Below, one piece after another: positions 21,592 through 32,243 of a DNA stretch of 64,000 nucleotides. This DNA is from Pseudomonas brassicacearum (lineage in GTDB: Bacteria > Pseudomonadota > Gammaproteobacteria > Pseudomonadales > Pseudomonadaceae), in contig NZ_CP007410.1 in NCBI RefSeq assembly GCF_000585995.1, positions 5,111,430-5,175,429 on the forward strand. Direction: 5' to 3'. Each line of letters begins with the position of its first letter. The stretch's first letter is position 1. Both the position numbers and the translations under genes were made by a program. A model generated the notes under the pieces. It saw nothing but the letters and a program-made list of their open reading frames with translations. It searched no databases and was not told where the DNA came from.

Positions 21592-22611
21592 TTAAACCGC
21601 CACCAGGCGCACGCTGGCACCTTCGCCAACGCCCAAGGCCTCGGCCGCTTCCATGTCCAACGTCACAGGCTTGCCCGGCGCGTAATCGAGCTCGAGCAGC
21701 ACGGCGCGGTAATCCTGCAATTGCGCATTGGCCACCAGGTATTGCCGGCCGGCGCCCTTGACCGGTTCGCCGATCTTCACCGGCACCACGCGGCTCTGGG
21801 CAATCGAACGGATCCCCGAGACACGGGCATGCAGAGTCGGGCCACCGTCAAAGATGTCGATGTAGTGATCGGTCTCGAAACCTTCGCGCATCAGGATGTC
21901 GAAGGTGATCTGCGCGCGCGGATGGACCTGGCCCATGGCTTCCTGGGCGGCGTCCGGCAATAGCGGCACGTAGATCGGGTAATGGGGCATCAGTTCGGCG
22001 AGGAAGGTACGGCTTTTCAGCCCGCACAAGCGCTCGGCGGCGGCGTAGTTGAGGTCGAAGAAGTTGCGACCGATGGCGTCCCAGAACGGTGAATCGCCAT
22101 TTTCATCGCTGTAGCCGACGATCTCGGTCACCACCGAATCGGCAAACCGCTCCGGATGGCTGGCGACGAACAACAGGCGCCCACGGGAATTGAGTTCCGA
22201 CCACGGCGACCCCACCAGCTCCGGCACCACGTAGAAACTGGTCAGCAGGCTGTTGCCGGTCAGGTCGTGGCACTGGGAAAGCACGTGGATCTTGTTGTGG
22301 ATCTTCAGCTCACGGGAGGCGTGAACAAAAGTCTCGTTGCGAAAACTGTAGAAGGGTTCGGAATATCCAGCCGAAGCGACAATCGCCGAACAGCCCGCCA
22401 GCTTGCCGGTCGCAGTGTCTTCAAGGACAAAGAAATAGCTTTCTTCGCCATTGAAGCTGACTTCGGCGGCAAACGAGGCTTCGCTAGCGGCGATCTTGTC
22501 GCTCAGGCGTTCCACGTCATCCGGCAAGGAAGTGACACCGATCGGACTGTCCGCAGCCAGACGCTGTACCTCGCCCAGATCAGCCATTTGCGCGGGGCGC
22601 ATCACCAGCAT
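21592..22611 (-). CDS. aruF: Arginine/ornithine N-succinyltransferase, alpha subunit
   Basis: A 339-residue paralogue of the beta subunit with the same blocks (GRNFFDLNYAAAERLCGLKSRTFLAELMPHYPIY and EGFETDHYIDIFDGGPTL). Start at 22611 is chosen because AAGGAGTGACACC lies just before that ATG and MLVMRPAQMADLGEV matches the family N-terminus. Works with the aruG product to succinylate arginine or ornithine. Confidence 0.95.
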   Translation of the reverse strand: MLVMRPAQMADLGEVQRLAADSPIGVTSLPDDVERLSDKIAASEASFAAEVSFNGEESYFFVLEDTATGKLAGCSAIVASAGYSEPFYSFRNETFVHASRELKIHNKIHVLSQCHDLTGNSLLTSFYVVPELVGSPWSELNSRGRLLFVASHPERFADSVVTEIVGYSDENGDSPFWDAIGRNFFDLNYAAAERLCGLKSRTFLAELMPHYPIYVPLLPDAAQEAMGQVHPRAQITFDILMREGFETDHYIDIFDGGPTLHARVSGIRSIAQSRVVPVKIGEPVKGAGRQYLVANAQLQDYRAVLLELDYAPGKPVTLDMEAAEALGVGEGASVRLVAV

Positions 22612-22698
22612 GGTGTCACTCCTTAACTTGAAATAAACGGTTCGACCATTGGGTCGATACATGAAAAAAAATACCGGACCGACTACCGCATCCGTTCG

Positions 22699-22791
22699 AG
22701 TGTGGGAGCGGGCTTGCTCGCGAAGAGGCCATCACTTTCAACGGAGATGTTGACTGATCGATCGCCTTCGCGGGCAAGCCCGCTCCCACAT
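22699..22791. repeat. REP pair (GTGGGAGC family), inverted
   Basis: Facing copies in the 205-base gap between aruC and aruF, again inside the aru gene series. Confidence 0.9.
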
Positions 22792-22816
22792 TTGGATCCT
22801 GTCCGGCCTTAAGGAA

Positions 22817-24136
<1,320 letters not shown>

Positions 24137-24161
24137 TTATAGCGCCAACCCACGTTTTTCG

Positions 24162-24182
24162 CGGGTTTACGGCAATGCGACA
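24162..24182 (-). promoter_or_regulatory. ArgR half-site B upstream of aruC
   Basis: A second exact TGTCGC-N8-AA on the minus strand, 51 bases further upstream of site A and in the same orientation. Confidence 0.6.
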
Positions 24183-24283
24183 AATAGCGTCGCAAAGGCG
24201 CAGTTTAAACGTTGCCAAGGGATTTGAGGCACCTGCATCCATATTTCCCTGGCCAGCCACAACTGGAACTTGAGAGGAGTTAT

Positions 24284-24415
24284 CTGTGGCGAGGGAGCTT
24301 GCTCCCGCTGGGGCGCGCAGCGTCCCCCAGAAAAGCCCCCGATCAATCTGACGCACCGGTGTTACCGTTTGGGTCCGCTTCGCGGCCCAGCGGGAGCAAG
24401 CTCCCTCGCCACAGG
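24284..24415. repeat. REP pair (GTGGCGAGGGAGC family), inverted
   Basis: Facing copies of the CTGTGGCGAGGGAGCTTGCT unit about 85 bases apart, between argR and aruC. This is a different REP family from the GTGGGAGC type. Confidence 0.9.
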
Positions 24416-24447
24416 TAAGTTGCCTTACCACAAGAGCCTTATCTGCC

Positions 24448-25428
24448 CTAGCCCCGCTCGGACGGCACCGACGACAATTCGAACGGGCTGCTGCTGCGCC
24501 GCTGGTTGCGATCTTCCCGCGGCGTGGCGCCGAAGAAGTTACGGTAGGCGCTGGAGAAATGCGGCCCCGAGGAAAACCCGCAGGACAGGCCGATCTGGAT
24601 GATGGATTTGCTGGTCTGCATCAGCATCTGCCGGGCCTTGTTCAGGCGCAGCTCCAAGTAGTACTGGCTTGGCACGCGGTTGAGGTATTGCTTGAAGATC
24701 CGCTCCAACTGCCGACGAGACACGCACACATGCTGGGCGATCTCATCAGTGGTCAGTGGCTCCTCGATGTTGGCTTCCATCAGCAGCACCGCCTGGGTGA
24801 GCTTCGGATGGCTGGAGCCGAGACGGTTCTGCAACGGGATGCGCTGACGCTCGCCACCTTCACGGATGCGCTCGACCACCAGTTCTTCCGACACGGCACC
24901 GGCCAGCTCCGCGCCATGATCCCGGGCCAGCACCGCCAGCAACAGGTCGAGCACCGACATGCCACCGCACGCGGTCAGGCGATCGCGATCCCAGTCGAAC
25001 AGGTGGCTGGTGGCGATGACTTTGGGGAAACGCTCGGCGAAGTCGTCCTGCCAGCGCCAGTGCACGGCGGCGCGGTAACCATCGAGCAAACCCAGCTGGG
25101 CCAGGGGATAGACACCGGCGGACAAGCCACCAATCACACAACCGGCACGCACCAGTTGCTTGAGGGCGCTGCTCAGGGGCGACGCCAGCGCGGTCGGTGG
25201 CTCATCGGCCAGCAGGAATAACTTCTGGAAACCTTCGAGCTTGCCGGCCCAGGGTTCGCCCGGCAGCTGCCAGGCGCCTTCGACCGGCGCTTCGGCCTGC
25301 AAGAACGACAGTTCGTAGACCACATCCGGATGCACCCGCTGAGCAACACGCAAGGCCTCCTCGGCCAGCGCCAGCGTCAAGGCTTTAGTGCTGGGCCAAA
25401 TCAGGAAACCAATTCGATGGGCAGTCAT
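24448..25428 (-). CDS. argR: ArgR, AraC/GlxA-type arginine-responsive regulator
   Basis: A 326-residue regulator, unrelated to E. coli ArgR. Residues 1-190 form a DJ-1/PfpI (GATase1-like) ligand domain (HRIGFLIWPSTKALTLALAEE); the C-terminal 100 residues are an AraC double HTH (LTTDEIAQHVCVSRRQLERIFK and IIQIGLSCGFSSGPHFSSAYRNFFGATPRE). In P. aeruginosa it activates aot and aru operons with arginine. The ATG at 25428 (MTAHRIGFLI) is preferred over a TTG three codons earlier. It is the last gene of the aot series. Confidence 0.95.
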   Translation of the reverse strand: MTAHRIGFLIWPSTKALTLALAEEALRVAQRVHPDVVYELSFLQAEAPVEGAWQLPGEPWAGKLEGFQKLFLLADEPPTALASPLSSALKQLVRAGCVIGGLSAGVYPLAQLGLLDGYRAAVHWRWQDDFAERFPKVIATSHLFDWDRDRLTACGGMSVLDLLLAVLARDHGAELAGAVSEELVVERIREGGERQRIPLQNRLGSSHPKLTQAVLLMEANIEEPLTTDEIAQHVCVSRRQLERIFKQYLNRVPSQYYLELRLNKARQMLMQTSKSIIQIGLSCGFSSGPHFSSAYRNFFGATPREDRNQRRSSSPFELSSVPSERG

Positions 25429-25541
25429 GGCGGGCAATCCGAAGCGAAAACAGTGTTAAAGCCAAAAGCGGCTGCAACCAAATTAGACCATCTGGCGCGC
25501 CGCGCGCAGCATGACCCAAATCAGGTGCGAAACGGGAGCGA

Positions 25542-26306
25542 TTACTTGAGGCTGCCCGAAAGAAATTGCTGCAGGCGCTCCGATTGCGGATTGACCAGCA
25601 CTTCACGTGGGTTGCCGCTTTCTTCGACGACGCCTTTGTGCAGGAACACCAGCTGGTTCGACACCTCGCGGGCAAAGCCCATTTCGTGGGTCACCACCAC
25701 CATGGTCCGGCCTTCCAGGGCCAGGGCCTGCATCACTTTGAGCACATCGCCCACCAACTCCGGATCGAGGGCCGAAGTGGGCTCGTCGAACAGCATCACT
25801 TCTGGCTCCACCGCCAACGCCCGGGCAATCGCCACCCGCTGCTGTTCACCGCCAGACATATGGCCCGGGTAGGCGTCCTTGCGATGCGCCACGCCGACCT
25901 TGTTCAGGTAATACTCGGCCTTTTCGCGCGCCTCGGCCTTGGCCACGCCCAACACATGCACCGGCGCTTCCATGATGTTTTCCAGCGCGGTCATGTGGGA
26001 CCACAGATTGAAATGCTGGAACACCATCGACAGCCGCGAACGCATGCGCTGCAGCTGCTTGGCGTCCGCGGCCTTCAATGCGCCGTCCTTGCCGGCAACC
26101 AGTTTCAGCTCTTCGTTGTTGAGCAGAATCTTGCCGGCATGGGGTTGCTCGAGCAGGTTGATGCAACGCAGGAAAGTACTTTTGCCAGAGCCACTGGAGC
26201 CGATGATGCTGATCACATCACCGGCGGCGGCTTTCAGGGACACGCCCTTGAGCACTTCGTGACTGCCATAGCGTTTATGCAGGTCTTGGACTTCAAGCTT
26301 GTACAT
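25542..26306 (-). CDS. aotP: Arginine/ornithine ABC transporter, ATP-binding protein
   Basis: A 254-residue HisP-type ATPase. Walker A GSSGSGKST (about 37-45), signature SGGEQQRVAIARAL, Walker B VMLFDEPTSALDPE, H-loop VVVTHEMGFA. It energises the AotQ/AotM permeases. The start at 26306 gives MYKLEVQDLHKRYGSHEV. It directly follows aotM (56 bases); the aotO gene found between them in P. aeruginosa is missing here. Confidence 0.95.
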   Translation of the reverse strand: MYKLEVQDLHKRYGSHEVLKGVSLKAAAGDVISIIGSSGSGKSTFLRCINLLEQPHAGKILLNNEELKLVAGKDGALKAADAKQLQRMRSRLSMVFQHFNLWSHMTALENIMEAPVHVLGVAKAEAREKAEYYLNKVGVAHRKDAYPGHMSGGEQQRVAIARALAVEPEVMLFDEPTSALDPELVGDVLKVMQALALEGRTMVVVTHEMGFAREVSNQLVFLHKGVVEESGNPREVLVNPQSERLQQFLSGSLK

Positions 26307-26362
26307 GCGGTCGGTTCTCACAAAACGTCAGTCGTTGAGCAGTCGATCGGATCGATGCGTTA

Positions 26363-27061
26363 TCAGTGCTTGCGCGGCGCCAGGTAGCCCAGCCAGCGGC
26401 GCTCGGCCAGTTTGAACAGGCGCACCAAGATGAAGGTCAGGCACAGGTAGAAAGCGCCGGCCGTGATGTAGGCCTCGAACGGCAAGTAATACTGCGCATT
26501 CACCGTACGCGCCGCGCCGGTGATGTCGATCAGGGTCACGATGGATGCCAGGCTGGTGGTCTGCAACATCATGATCACTTCGTTGCTGTATTGCGGCAGC
26601 GCCCGACGCAAGGCCGACGGCAGCAGGATCCGGCGATACAGCTTGTAGCGCGACATGCCCATGGCCTTGGCCGCTTCGATCTCACCATTAGGCGTGGCCC
26701 GCAGGCTGCCGGCGATGATTTCGGCGGTGTAGGCGCTGGTGTTGATGGCGAACGCCAGGCACGCACAGAAGGTAGCGCTGGACAGCCACGGCCAGAGGAA
26801 GCTCTCGCGCACAACCGCAAACTGCGCCAACCCGTAGTAGATCAGGAACAGCTGCACCAGCATCGGCGTGCCGCGAATCACGTAGGTGTAGAGCCAGGCC
26901 GTCATGTTGACGAACGGCTGCTTGGACACGCGCATCAGCCCCAGGGGCAGCGCCGCCAGCAGACCGAAGAACAGCGACAGGGCCAGCAGCTTCAAGGTGG
27001 TCAGCAGGCCACCGAAGTACAGCGGCAAGGCTTCATAGATGACGTTGTAGTCGAAGATCAT
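26363..27061 (-). CDS. aotM: Arginine/ornithine ABC transporter, permease AotM
   Basis: A 232-residue inner-membrane permease of the HisM family with about five helices and the EAA loop EIEAAKAMGMSRYKLYRRILLPSALRRALP that contacts the ATPase. Its first codon overlaps the aotQ stop by 4 bases (ATGA), so translation is coupled. Confidence 0.95.
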   Translation of the reverse strand: MIFDYNVIYEALPLYFGGLLTTLKLLALSLFFGLLAALPLGLMRVSKQPFVNMTAWLYTYVIRGTPMLVQLFLIYYGLAQFAVVRESFLWPWLSSATFCACLAFAINTSAYTAEIIAGSLRATPNGEIEAAKAMGMSRYKLYRRILLPSALRRALPQYSNEVIMMLQTTSLASIVTLIDITGAARTVNAQYYLPFEAYITAGAFYLCLTFILVRLFKLAERRWLGYLAPRKH

Positions 27062-27747
27062 AGATCAGCCGCCCTTACGCCTACCGAGTAGCGCTTCTCA
27101 AGGTGACGCAATGCCAGCAACGAGACACTGGTGATCACCAGGTACATCGCCGCCACTGCGAGGAAGAAGGTGAAAGGCTCACGAGTGGCATCCGCCGCCT
27201 GCTTGGCCTTGAACATCATGTCTTGCAGGCCCACCACGGAAATCAGCGCGGTGGCCTTGGTCAATACCAGCCAGTTGTTGGTAAAGCCCGGAATCGCCAG
27301 GCGAATCATCTGCGGCACCAACACCCGGAAAAACACCTGGAAGCCGCTCATGCCATACGCCATGCCCGCCTCGGCCTGCCCCTTGGGGATCGCCATGAAC
27401 GCGCCGCGAAAGGTTTCCGACAGGTACGCACCGAAGATGAAACCCAGGGTACCGATACCGGCCGCCAGCGGGTTCAGGTCGATGTAATCGTCATAACCGA
27501 GCATCGGCGCCACGCGATTGAGCAGGTCCTGGCCACCGTAGAAAATCAGCAGGATCAGCACCAGGTCGGGAATGCCGCGAATGACCGTGGAATACAGGTC
27601 ACCCAGCCACGCCAGCCAACGCACCGGCGAGAGGCGCAACGCGACACCAATCAGCCCCAGGACGATGGCCAGGGCCATGGACGACAAGGCGAGCTGAAGC
27701 GTCAACCATGCGCCATCGAGGATGACAGCCCCGTAGCCTTTCAACAT
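27058..27747 (-). CDS. aotQ: Arginine/ornithine ABC transporter, permease AotQ
   Basis: A 229-residue HisQ-family permease partner of AotM; EAA loop GQAEAGMAYGMSGFQVFFRVLVPQMIRLAIPG, about five helices. It begins MLKGYGAVILDGAWLTLQLA. Follows aotJ with a 90-base gap. Confidence 0.95.
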   Translation of the reverse strand: MLKGYGAVILDGAWLTLQLALSSMALAIVLGLIGVALRLSPVRWLAWLGDLYSTVIRGIPDLVLILLIFYGGQDLLNRVAPMLGYDDYIDLNPLAAGIGTLGFIFGAYLSETFRGAFMAIPKGQAEAGMAYGMSGFQVFFRVLVPQMIRLAIPGFTNNWLVLTKATALISVVGLQDMMFKAKQAADATREPFTFFLAVAAMYLVITSVSLLALRHLEKRYSVGVRAADL

Positions 27748-27837
27748 GATTCAGGTCCTCGAATGTGGGATGAAAAAATGGCGCAAACCGCAGAGATCCT
27801 GTTGCTTGCGCCATTTCGCACGAGTGGCGGGACGGTG

Positions 27838-28611
27838 TTACTTGCCGTAGATGTCGAAGGCGAAGTACTTGTCCTGGATTTGCTTGTATTTGCCGTTCTC
27901 GCGAATGGCAGCGATTGCACTGTTGATCTTGTCCTTCAGCGCATCGCCCTTGCGAACCGCGATACCTACGCCGTCGCCGAAGTATTTGACGTCGGTGAAA
28001 GCCGGACCCACGAACGCAAAGCCTTTGCCAGCGTCGGTTTTCAGGAAACCGTCATCCAGCAGCGTAGCGTCTGCCACGGTGCCGTCGAGACGGCCGGCGG
28101 AGACATCCAGGTAAATCTCGTTCTGCGAACCGTAAGGCTTGATCTCGGCACCCAGCGGAGCCAGGACTTCGCGGGCAAAACGCTCGTGAATCGAACCGCG
28201 CTGCACGCCGATGTTCTTGCCCTTGAGCTCGGTCAGGCCGTCGCTGACCTGGGTACCGGCCTTCATCACCAGACGGGCCGGGGTGTTGTAGTACTTGTTA
28301 GTGAAATCAACGGATTTCTTGCGATCTTCAGTGATCGACATGGACGACAGGATCGCGTCGATCTTGCGCACCTTGAGTGCCGGGATCAGACCGTCGAATT
28401 CCTGCTCGACCCACACGCACTTGACCTTCATCTCTTCGCACAGCGCATTGCCGATGTCGTAGTCGAAACCGACGATGCTGCCATCCGGGGCTTTCGAGGC
28501 AAACGGAGGGTAAGCCGCTTCGATGCCGATCTTCACAGGCTTTTCATCGGCGAATGTCGACAGGGACAGCACGGACAGTGCCAGGGCGCCAAGCAGCACA
28601 AGTTTCTTCAT
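27838..28611 (-). CDS. aotJ: Arginine/ornithine ABC transporter, periplasmic binding protein
   Basis: A 257-residue protein with a signal peptide ([22 protein letters not shown]) and the lysine/arginine/ornithine-binding fold: [27 protein letters not shown] and the CEEMKVKC pair that forms the usual disulfide. First gene of the aot operon; ArgR-type sites are found upstream. Confidence 0.95.
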   Translation of the reverse strand: MKKLVLLGALALSVLSLSTFADEKPVKIGIEAAYPPFASKAPDGSIVGFDYDIGNALCEEMKVKCVWVEQEFDGLIPALKVRKIDAILSSMSITEDRKKSVDFTNKYYNTPARLVMKAGTQVSDGLTELKGKNIGVQRGSIHERFAREVLAPLGAEIKPYGSQNEIYLDVSAGRLDGTVADATLLDDGFLKTDAGKGFAFVGPAFTDVKYFGDGVGIAVRKGDALKDKINSAIAAIRENGKYKQIQDKYFAFDIYGK

Positions 28612-29093
28612 CTTGGGACTCCATCGGTAAAGGGCAAAAACGGCAGAGTGAGCAACAGCCCAATATGCGAATGGGTGGAACGAACTTTGGTGCTGCGTCC
28701 TAGGAAGCCGACGTTTTATTCAACGCGGGCCACGACGAGCGAGTGATCGGCATTCTAACGACAGGCCCGAAGCCGATATTTCTTCAATGCGACAACAAAT
28801 TACAGAAGCACCGAGAAAGCGGATCGAGCACATTGACAGCCCCGCAAATTCATGCAAGAGCAAAAGAAGGGAAACCGATCTATGCTGCAAATAGCGGGCC
28901 CATTATTCGCAAACCCTTCTAATCCGGCAAGCACAGCGTGTCGGCTTATTTTATCCGAGGCCAGGAAAGGCGCTGAAACAGGGCTTCGCGTTTCACATCG
29001 CCCCGTTGTGGCGCCTTTGGTTACACATTTCGAAACATCGGTAACGTTCGGACACCTCCTACTTTAAACGCCGATATTTATTCATCCACCAAA
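28612..29093. other. Intergenic region aotJ / acsA
   Basis: About 480 bases with the aot promoter region and no supported gene; a 71-codon frame at 28852 lacks a ribosome binding site and family resemblance. Confidence 0.55.
28758..28794 (-). promoter_or_regulatory. ArgR site upstream of aotJ
   Basis: Minus strand TGTCGC-N8-AA at 28779-28794 followed 31 bases downstream (toward aotJ) by a near-match TGTCGT at 28758-28763. The first is an exact match to the half-site pattern also found upstream of aruC. Confidence 0.55.
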
Positions 29094-29308
29094 CCTGTGG
29101 TGAGGGAGCTTGCTCCCGCTGGGCTGCGCAGCAGCCCCAAACCAGACCCAACAGTCATTCGAACACCAACCTGTGGCGAGGGGATTTATCCCCGTTGGGC
29201 TGCGAAGCAGCCCCCAAGATCCCCAACTCATTCTTCCTGATACACCGCGTTGCCTGGTTTCAGGGCCGCTTCGCGACCCAACGGGGATAAATCCCCTCGC
29301 CACAGGTT
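29094..29308. repeat. REP cluster (GTGGCGAGG family), three units
   Basis: Three units: TGTGGTGAGGGAGCTTGCTC at about 29096, TGTGGCGAGGGGATTTATCC at about 29172, and an inverted copy ending in CCTCGCCACAGG at about 29307. The last two are a facing pair; the first belongs to the sub-type with CTTGCTCC. Confidence 0.88.
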
Positions 29309-29321
29309 TGGTGCTCGACAG

Positions 29322-29365
29322 CCATAAAAAAGCCCCGCCAGGCAAATGCCAGGCGGGGCTTCTTG
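29322..29365 (-). terminator. acsA terminator
   Basis: AGCCCCGCC / GGCGGGGCT hairpin with inner GGCATTTGCC-type pairing, A-run before and T/C-rich tract after, immediately beyond the acsA stop on the minus strand. Confidence 0.85.
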
Positions 29366-29381
29366 AGATCACAAACCGCCG

Positions 29382-31337
29382 TCAGGCGACGTTCATGGTC
29401 TTGTGCGTCTCGATCAAGTGCGCCACCACACTCGGATCGGCCAGGGTGGAGATATCACCCAACCCGTCGTATTCCGCCGTGGCGATCTTGCGCAGGATAC
29501 GGCGCATGATCTTGCCGGAACGGGTTTTCGGCAGGCCCGGGGCCCACTGGATAACATCCGGCGAAGCAATCGGACCGATTTCCTTGCGCACCCAATTCTT
29601 CAGTTCCAGGCGCAGGGCTTCGCTGGTTTCTTCGCCGGCGTTCAGGGTGACGTAGACATAAATGCCCTGCCCCTTGATGTCGTGCGGCACACCGACCACC
29701 GCCGCTTCGGCGACTTTCGGGTGGGCGACCATGGCGCTTTCGATCTCGGCGGTACCCATGCGGTGGCCGGACACGTTGAGCACGTCATCCACCCGACCAG
29801 TGATCCAGTAGTAGCCGTCCTCGTCGCGACGCGCACCGTCGCCGGTGAAGTACATACCGCTGAAGGTCTTGAAGTAGGTATCGACAAAACGGTCGTGGTC
29901 GCCGTACAGCGTACGAGCCTGGCCTGGCCACGAATCAAGGATCACCAGGTTGCCTTCGGCAGCGCCGTCGATCAGGTTGCCGAGGTTGTCCACCAGCGCC
30001 GGCACCACACCGAAGAATGGACGCGTGGCCGAACCCGGTTTCAACGCCGTAGCGCCCGGCAATGGACTGATCAGCACGCCACCGGTTTCGGTCTGCCACC
30101 AGGTGTCGACGATCGGGCAACGTTCCTTGCCGACATTCTTGTAGTACCAGTCCCAGGCTTCCGGGTTGATCGGCTCACCCACCGAACCCAACAGGCGCAG
30201 GCTGCTGCCATCGGCGCCTTCGACAGCGGCGGTGCCCGAAGCCATCATCGCGCGGATAGCGGTCGGCGCGGTGTAGAGGATGTTGACCTTGTGCTTGTCG
30301 ATGACCTTGGCCACCCGAGTGATATCCGGGTAGTTCGGTACGCCTTCGAACAGCAGCGTGGTCGCGCCGTTGGCCAGCGGGCCGTAGACGATATAACTGT
30401 GGCCGGTGACCCAGCCGACGTCGGCGGTGCACCAGTAGACGTCACCTGGCTTGTAGTCGAACACGCGCTCATGGGTCAGCGCCGCATACAGCAAATAGCC
30501 GGCCGTGGTGTGCTGCACGCCCTTGGGCTTGCCGGTGGAACCGGAGGTGTAGAGGATGAACAGCGCCTCTTCAGCGCCCATTTCCTTCGGCGCACAAACG
30601 GTGCCGGCCACTTTCATCAGGTCTTCGTACCAGATGTCGCGGTGCTGGTTCCACTTGATGCCACCACCGGTGCGCTTGCACACGATGACTTTCTGGATGC
30701 TGCTGGTTTCCGGATTGGTCAACGCGTCATCGACGTTGGCCTTGAGCGGGATCTTCTTGCCGGCGCGAACGCCTTCGTCGGCGGTGATCACCACTTTGGA
30801 TTTGCAGTCGATGATCCGACCGGCCAGCGCTTCTGGCGAGAACCCGCCGAATACCACCGAGTGGATCGCACCGATCCGGGCACAGGCCAGCATGGCGACC
30901 ACGGCCTCGGGGATCATTGGCATGTAGATCGTCACCACGTCGCCGCGATGCACGTCCTGGCCGCGCAGGGCGTTGGCGAACTTGCAGACTTCTTCATGCA
31001 GCTCGCGATAGGTGATGTTGCGGCTCTCGGCAGGGTCATCGCCCTCCCAGATAATCGCCACTTGATCACCGCGCTCGGCCAGATGACGGTCGAGGCAGTT
31101 GTAGGAAACGTTCAAGGTACCGTCGGCGAACCATTTGATATCGACATGGTGATCGTCGAAGGACGTCTGCTTCACCTTGGTGAAAGGCTGGATCCAGTCG
31201 AGGCGCTTGGCCTGCTCGCGCCAAAAGCCATCCGGGTTGACCACCGACTGTTGGTACATGGCCTTGTAGGTTGCCTCGTCAGTCAACGTAGTGGCCGCAA
31301 CCTCGGGGCGAACGGGATACACAGAAGCCGCACTCAT
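29382..31337 (-). CDS. acsA: Acetyl-CoA synthetase
   Basis: A 651-residue AMP-forming ligase making acetyl-CoA from acetate. Motifs: [21 protein letters not shown] (P-loop), WWQTETGG, and near the C-terminus [16 protein letters not shown] with the lysine that is acetylated in regulated homologues. The ATG at 31337 starts [14 protein letters not shown] as in other Pseudomonas. Its place next to aotJ is conserved. Length is typical. Confidence 0.97.
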   Translation of the reverse strand: MSAASVYPVRPEVAATTLTDEATYKAMYQQSVVNPDGFWREQAKRLDWIQPFTKVKQTSFDDHHVDIKWFADGTLNVSYNCLDRHLAERGDQVAIIWEGDDPAESRNITYRELHEEVCKFANALRGQDVHRGDVVTIYMPMIPEAVVAMLACARIGAIHSVVFGGFSPEALAGRIIDCKSKVVITADEGVRAGKKIPLKANVDDALTNPETSSIQKVIVCKRTGGGIKWNQHRDIWYEDLMKVAGTVCAPKEMGAEEALFILYTSGSTGKPKGVQHTTAGYLLYAALTHERVFDYKPGDVYWCTADVGWVTGHSYIVYGPLANGATTLLFEGVPNYPDITRVAKVIDKHKVNILYTAPTAIRAMMASGTAAVEGADGSSLRLLGSVGEPINPEAWDWYYKNVGKERCPIVDTWWQTETGGVLISPLPGATALKPGSATRPFFGVVPALVDNLGNLIDGAAEGNLVILDSWPGQARTLYGDHDRFVDTYFKTFSGMYFTGDGARRDEDGYYWITGRVDDVLNVSGHRMGTAEIESAMVAHPKVAEAAVVGVPHDIKGQGIYVYVTLNAGEETSEALRLELKNWVRKEIGPIASPDVIQWAPGLPKTRSGKIMRRILRKIATAEYDGLGDISTLADPSVVAHLIETHKTMNVA

Positions 31338-31768
31338 CTTTCTTACCTCGGTGACATAGTTGTTTTTGTATGGTCCCGTTGTAGCCCGGGGCGGGCCTAT
31401 AGAACCATTCGACGATGGTAGTAACAAGTCCCTACAAAATGTCGGTACTAACGTGCAAGGCCCTGCCCGCAGGTATTTTCCCGTGTGGGGGCGAGCTTGC
31501 TCGCGATAGCGGCGGCACCTCCAACATTGATGTCACAGGCAACCACCGGACTCCGCAGCGATTATTACCAGATCAACCAACAGTGTTTATCAAAACCGAG
31601 TCTTTTTGCGCCCACCCCCACCCCCTAAAATCCACCTCGCCAACCGGCAAACACGATTAACGCAACACAGCCCCCACGAAGGCCGTTAATCCAACCTCCC
31701 AAACCTGCTCCACACGCAACCCCAAAAAGGTTGCGTGACCCCACTCGACCTCAAGAAAGGTGAATTAG
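31338..31768. other. Divergent intergenic region acsA / DUF2790 gene
   Basis: About 430 bases holding a single diverged GTGGGGGCGAGCTTGCTCGC REP unit at 31484-31512 and otherwise no recognisable gene, RNA or operator. Promoters for both neighbours must lie here. Confidence 0.5.
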
Positions 31769-32032
31769 ATGAAAGCTTTATGGGTTCTGGTCCTCGGCAG
31801 CCTTTGCGCCACCGCAATGGCAGACGAAGTCCCGACCGATGTCGCACAGCAAAAACCGGCCATTGAGGAGTACACCTACTCCACCCACCTGGACATCGCC
31901 AAAGTCATCTCCATGAGCGACATCCCGAACGTCTGCGAAGTGGTCCCGGCGAAGATGGAATACGACGACTCCAAAGGCCAGCGCCACATCCTGCGCTACA
32001 GCGTCATGGGTAACGGCTGCTCCAACGGCTGA
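31769..32032 (+). CDS. DUF2790 family secreted protein
   Basis: An 87-residue exported protein: signal peptide MKALWVLVLGSLCATAMA|DE, then a short domain with YSTHLDIAKVISMSD and two cysteines (CEVVP and GNGCSNG) likely joined by a disulfide, the DUF2790 pattern found almost only in Pseudomonas. Ribosome binding site AAGAAAGGTG just before the start. The next small secreted peptide gene begins 31 bases downstream. Function unknown. Confidence 0.88.
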   Translation: MKALWVLVLGSLCATAMADEVPTDVAQQKPAIEEYTYSTHLDIAKVISMSDIPNVCEVVPAKMEYDDSKGQRHILRYSVMGNGCSNG

Positions 32033-32063
32033 TCAACGTCTAAACGAACCAGGAGCACCTATT

Positions 32064-32243
32064 ATGAAAATCAAACTGTTCTTCGCCCTGATCCTGTCCG
32101 TACTGGCTGCGCATACCTTTGCCGCCGACGGTTTTGATCGCACCGGTTCCGCCACCGTCGCTGAAGACGGTTACGACAGCACCGGTTCCGCCACCGTCGC
32201 CGCCGACGGCTTCGATCACACCGGTTCAGCTCGCATTGGTTGA
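32064..32243 (+). CDS. Secreted peptide built of three 13-residue repeats
   Basis: A 59-residue ORF preceded by AGGAGCACCTATT. Residues 1-20 are a signal peptide (MKIKLFFALILSVLAAHTFA). The rest is exactly three repeats of pattern [AE]DG[FY]D-x-TGSA[TR][VI][AG] at residues 21-33, 34-46 and 47-59, with matching 39-base DNA repeats. It has no cysteines. Small and acidic; likely periplasmic or secreted. Probably co-transcribed with the DUF2790 gene. Pseudomonas genomes carry other DGFDRTG-type small proteins to my recollection, but no function is known to me. Confidence 0.85.
   Translation: MKIKLFFALILSVLAAHTFAADGFDRTGSATVAEDGYDSTGSATVAADGFDHTGSARIG
32124..32240 (+). repeat. Three tandem 39-base coding repeats
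   Basis: Units at 32124-32162, 32163-32201 and 32202-32240 inside the small secreted peptide gene, each encoding one 13-residue repeat. Unequal crossing over could change copy number. Confidence 0.85.

Noticed and set aside
24660..24690. A sigma-54-like TGGCACG...TTGCT motif inside argR
   Set aside because: It lies in the coding region, does not precede a gene in the right orientation and probably arose by chance.
27103..28746. A 547-codon open frame spanning aotQ and aotJ on the plus strand
   Set aside because: Antisense to two intact transporter genes, with composition typical of shadow frames.
28852..29067. A 71-codon frame between aotJ and acsA
   Set aside because: Lacks a clear ribosome binding site and has no family features; it may be translated but cannot be supported.
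29403..31421. A 672-codon open frame on the plus strand over acsA
   Set aside because: Antisense to acsA; the translation is rich in His, Arg, Gln and Val without motifs, as expected of a shadow frame.
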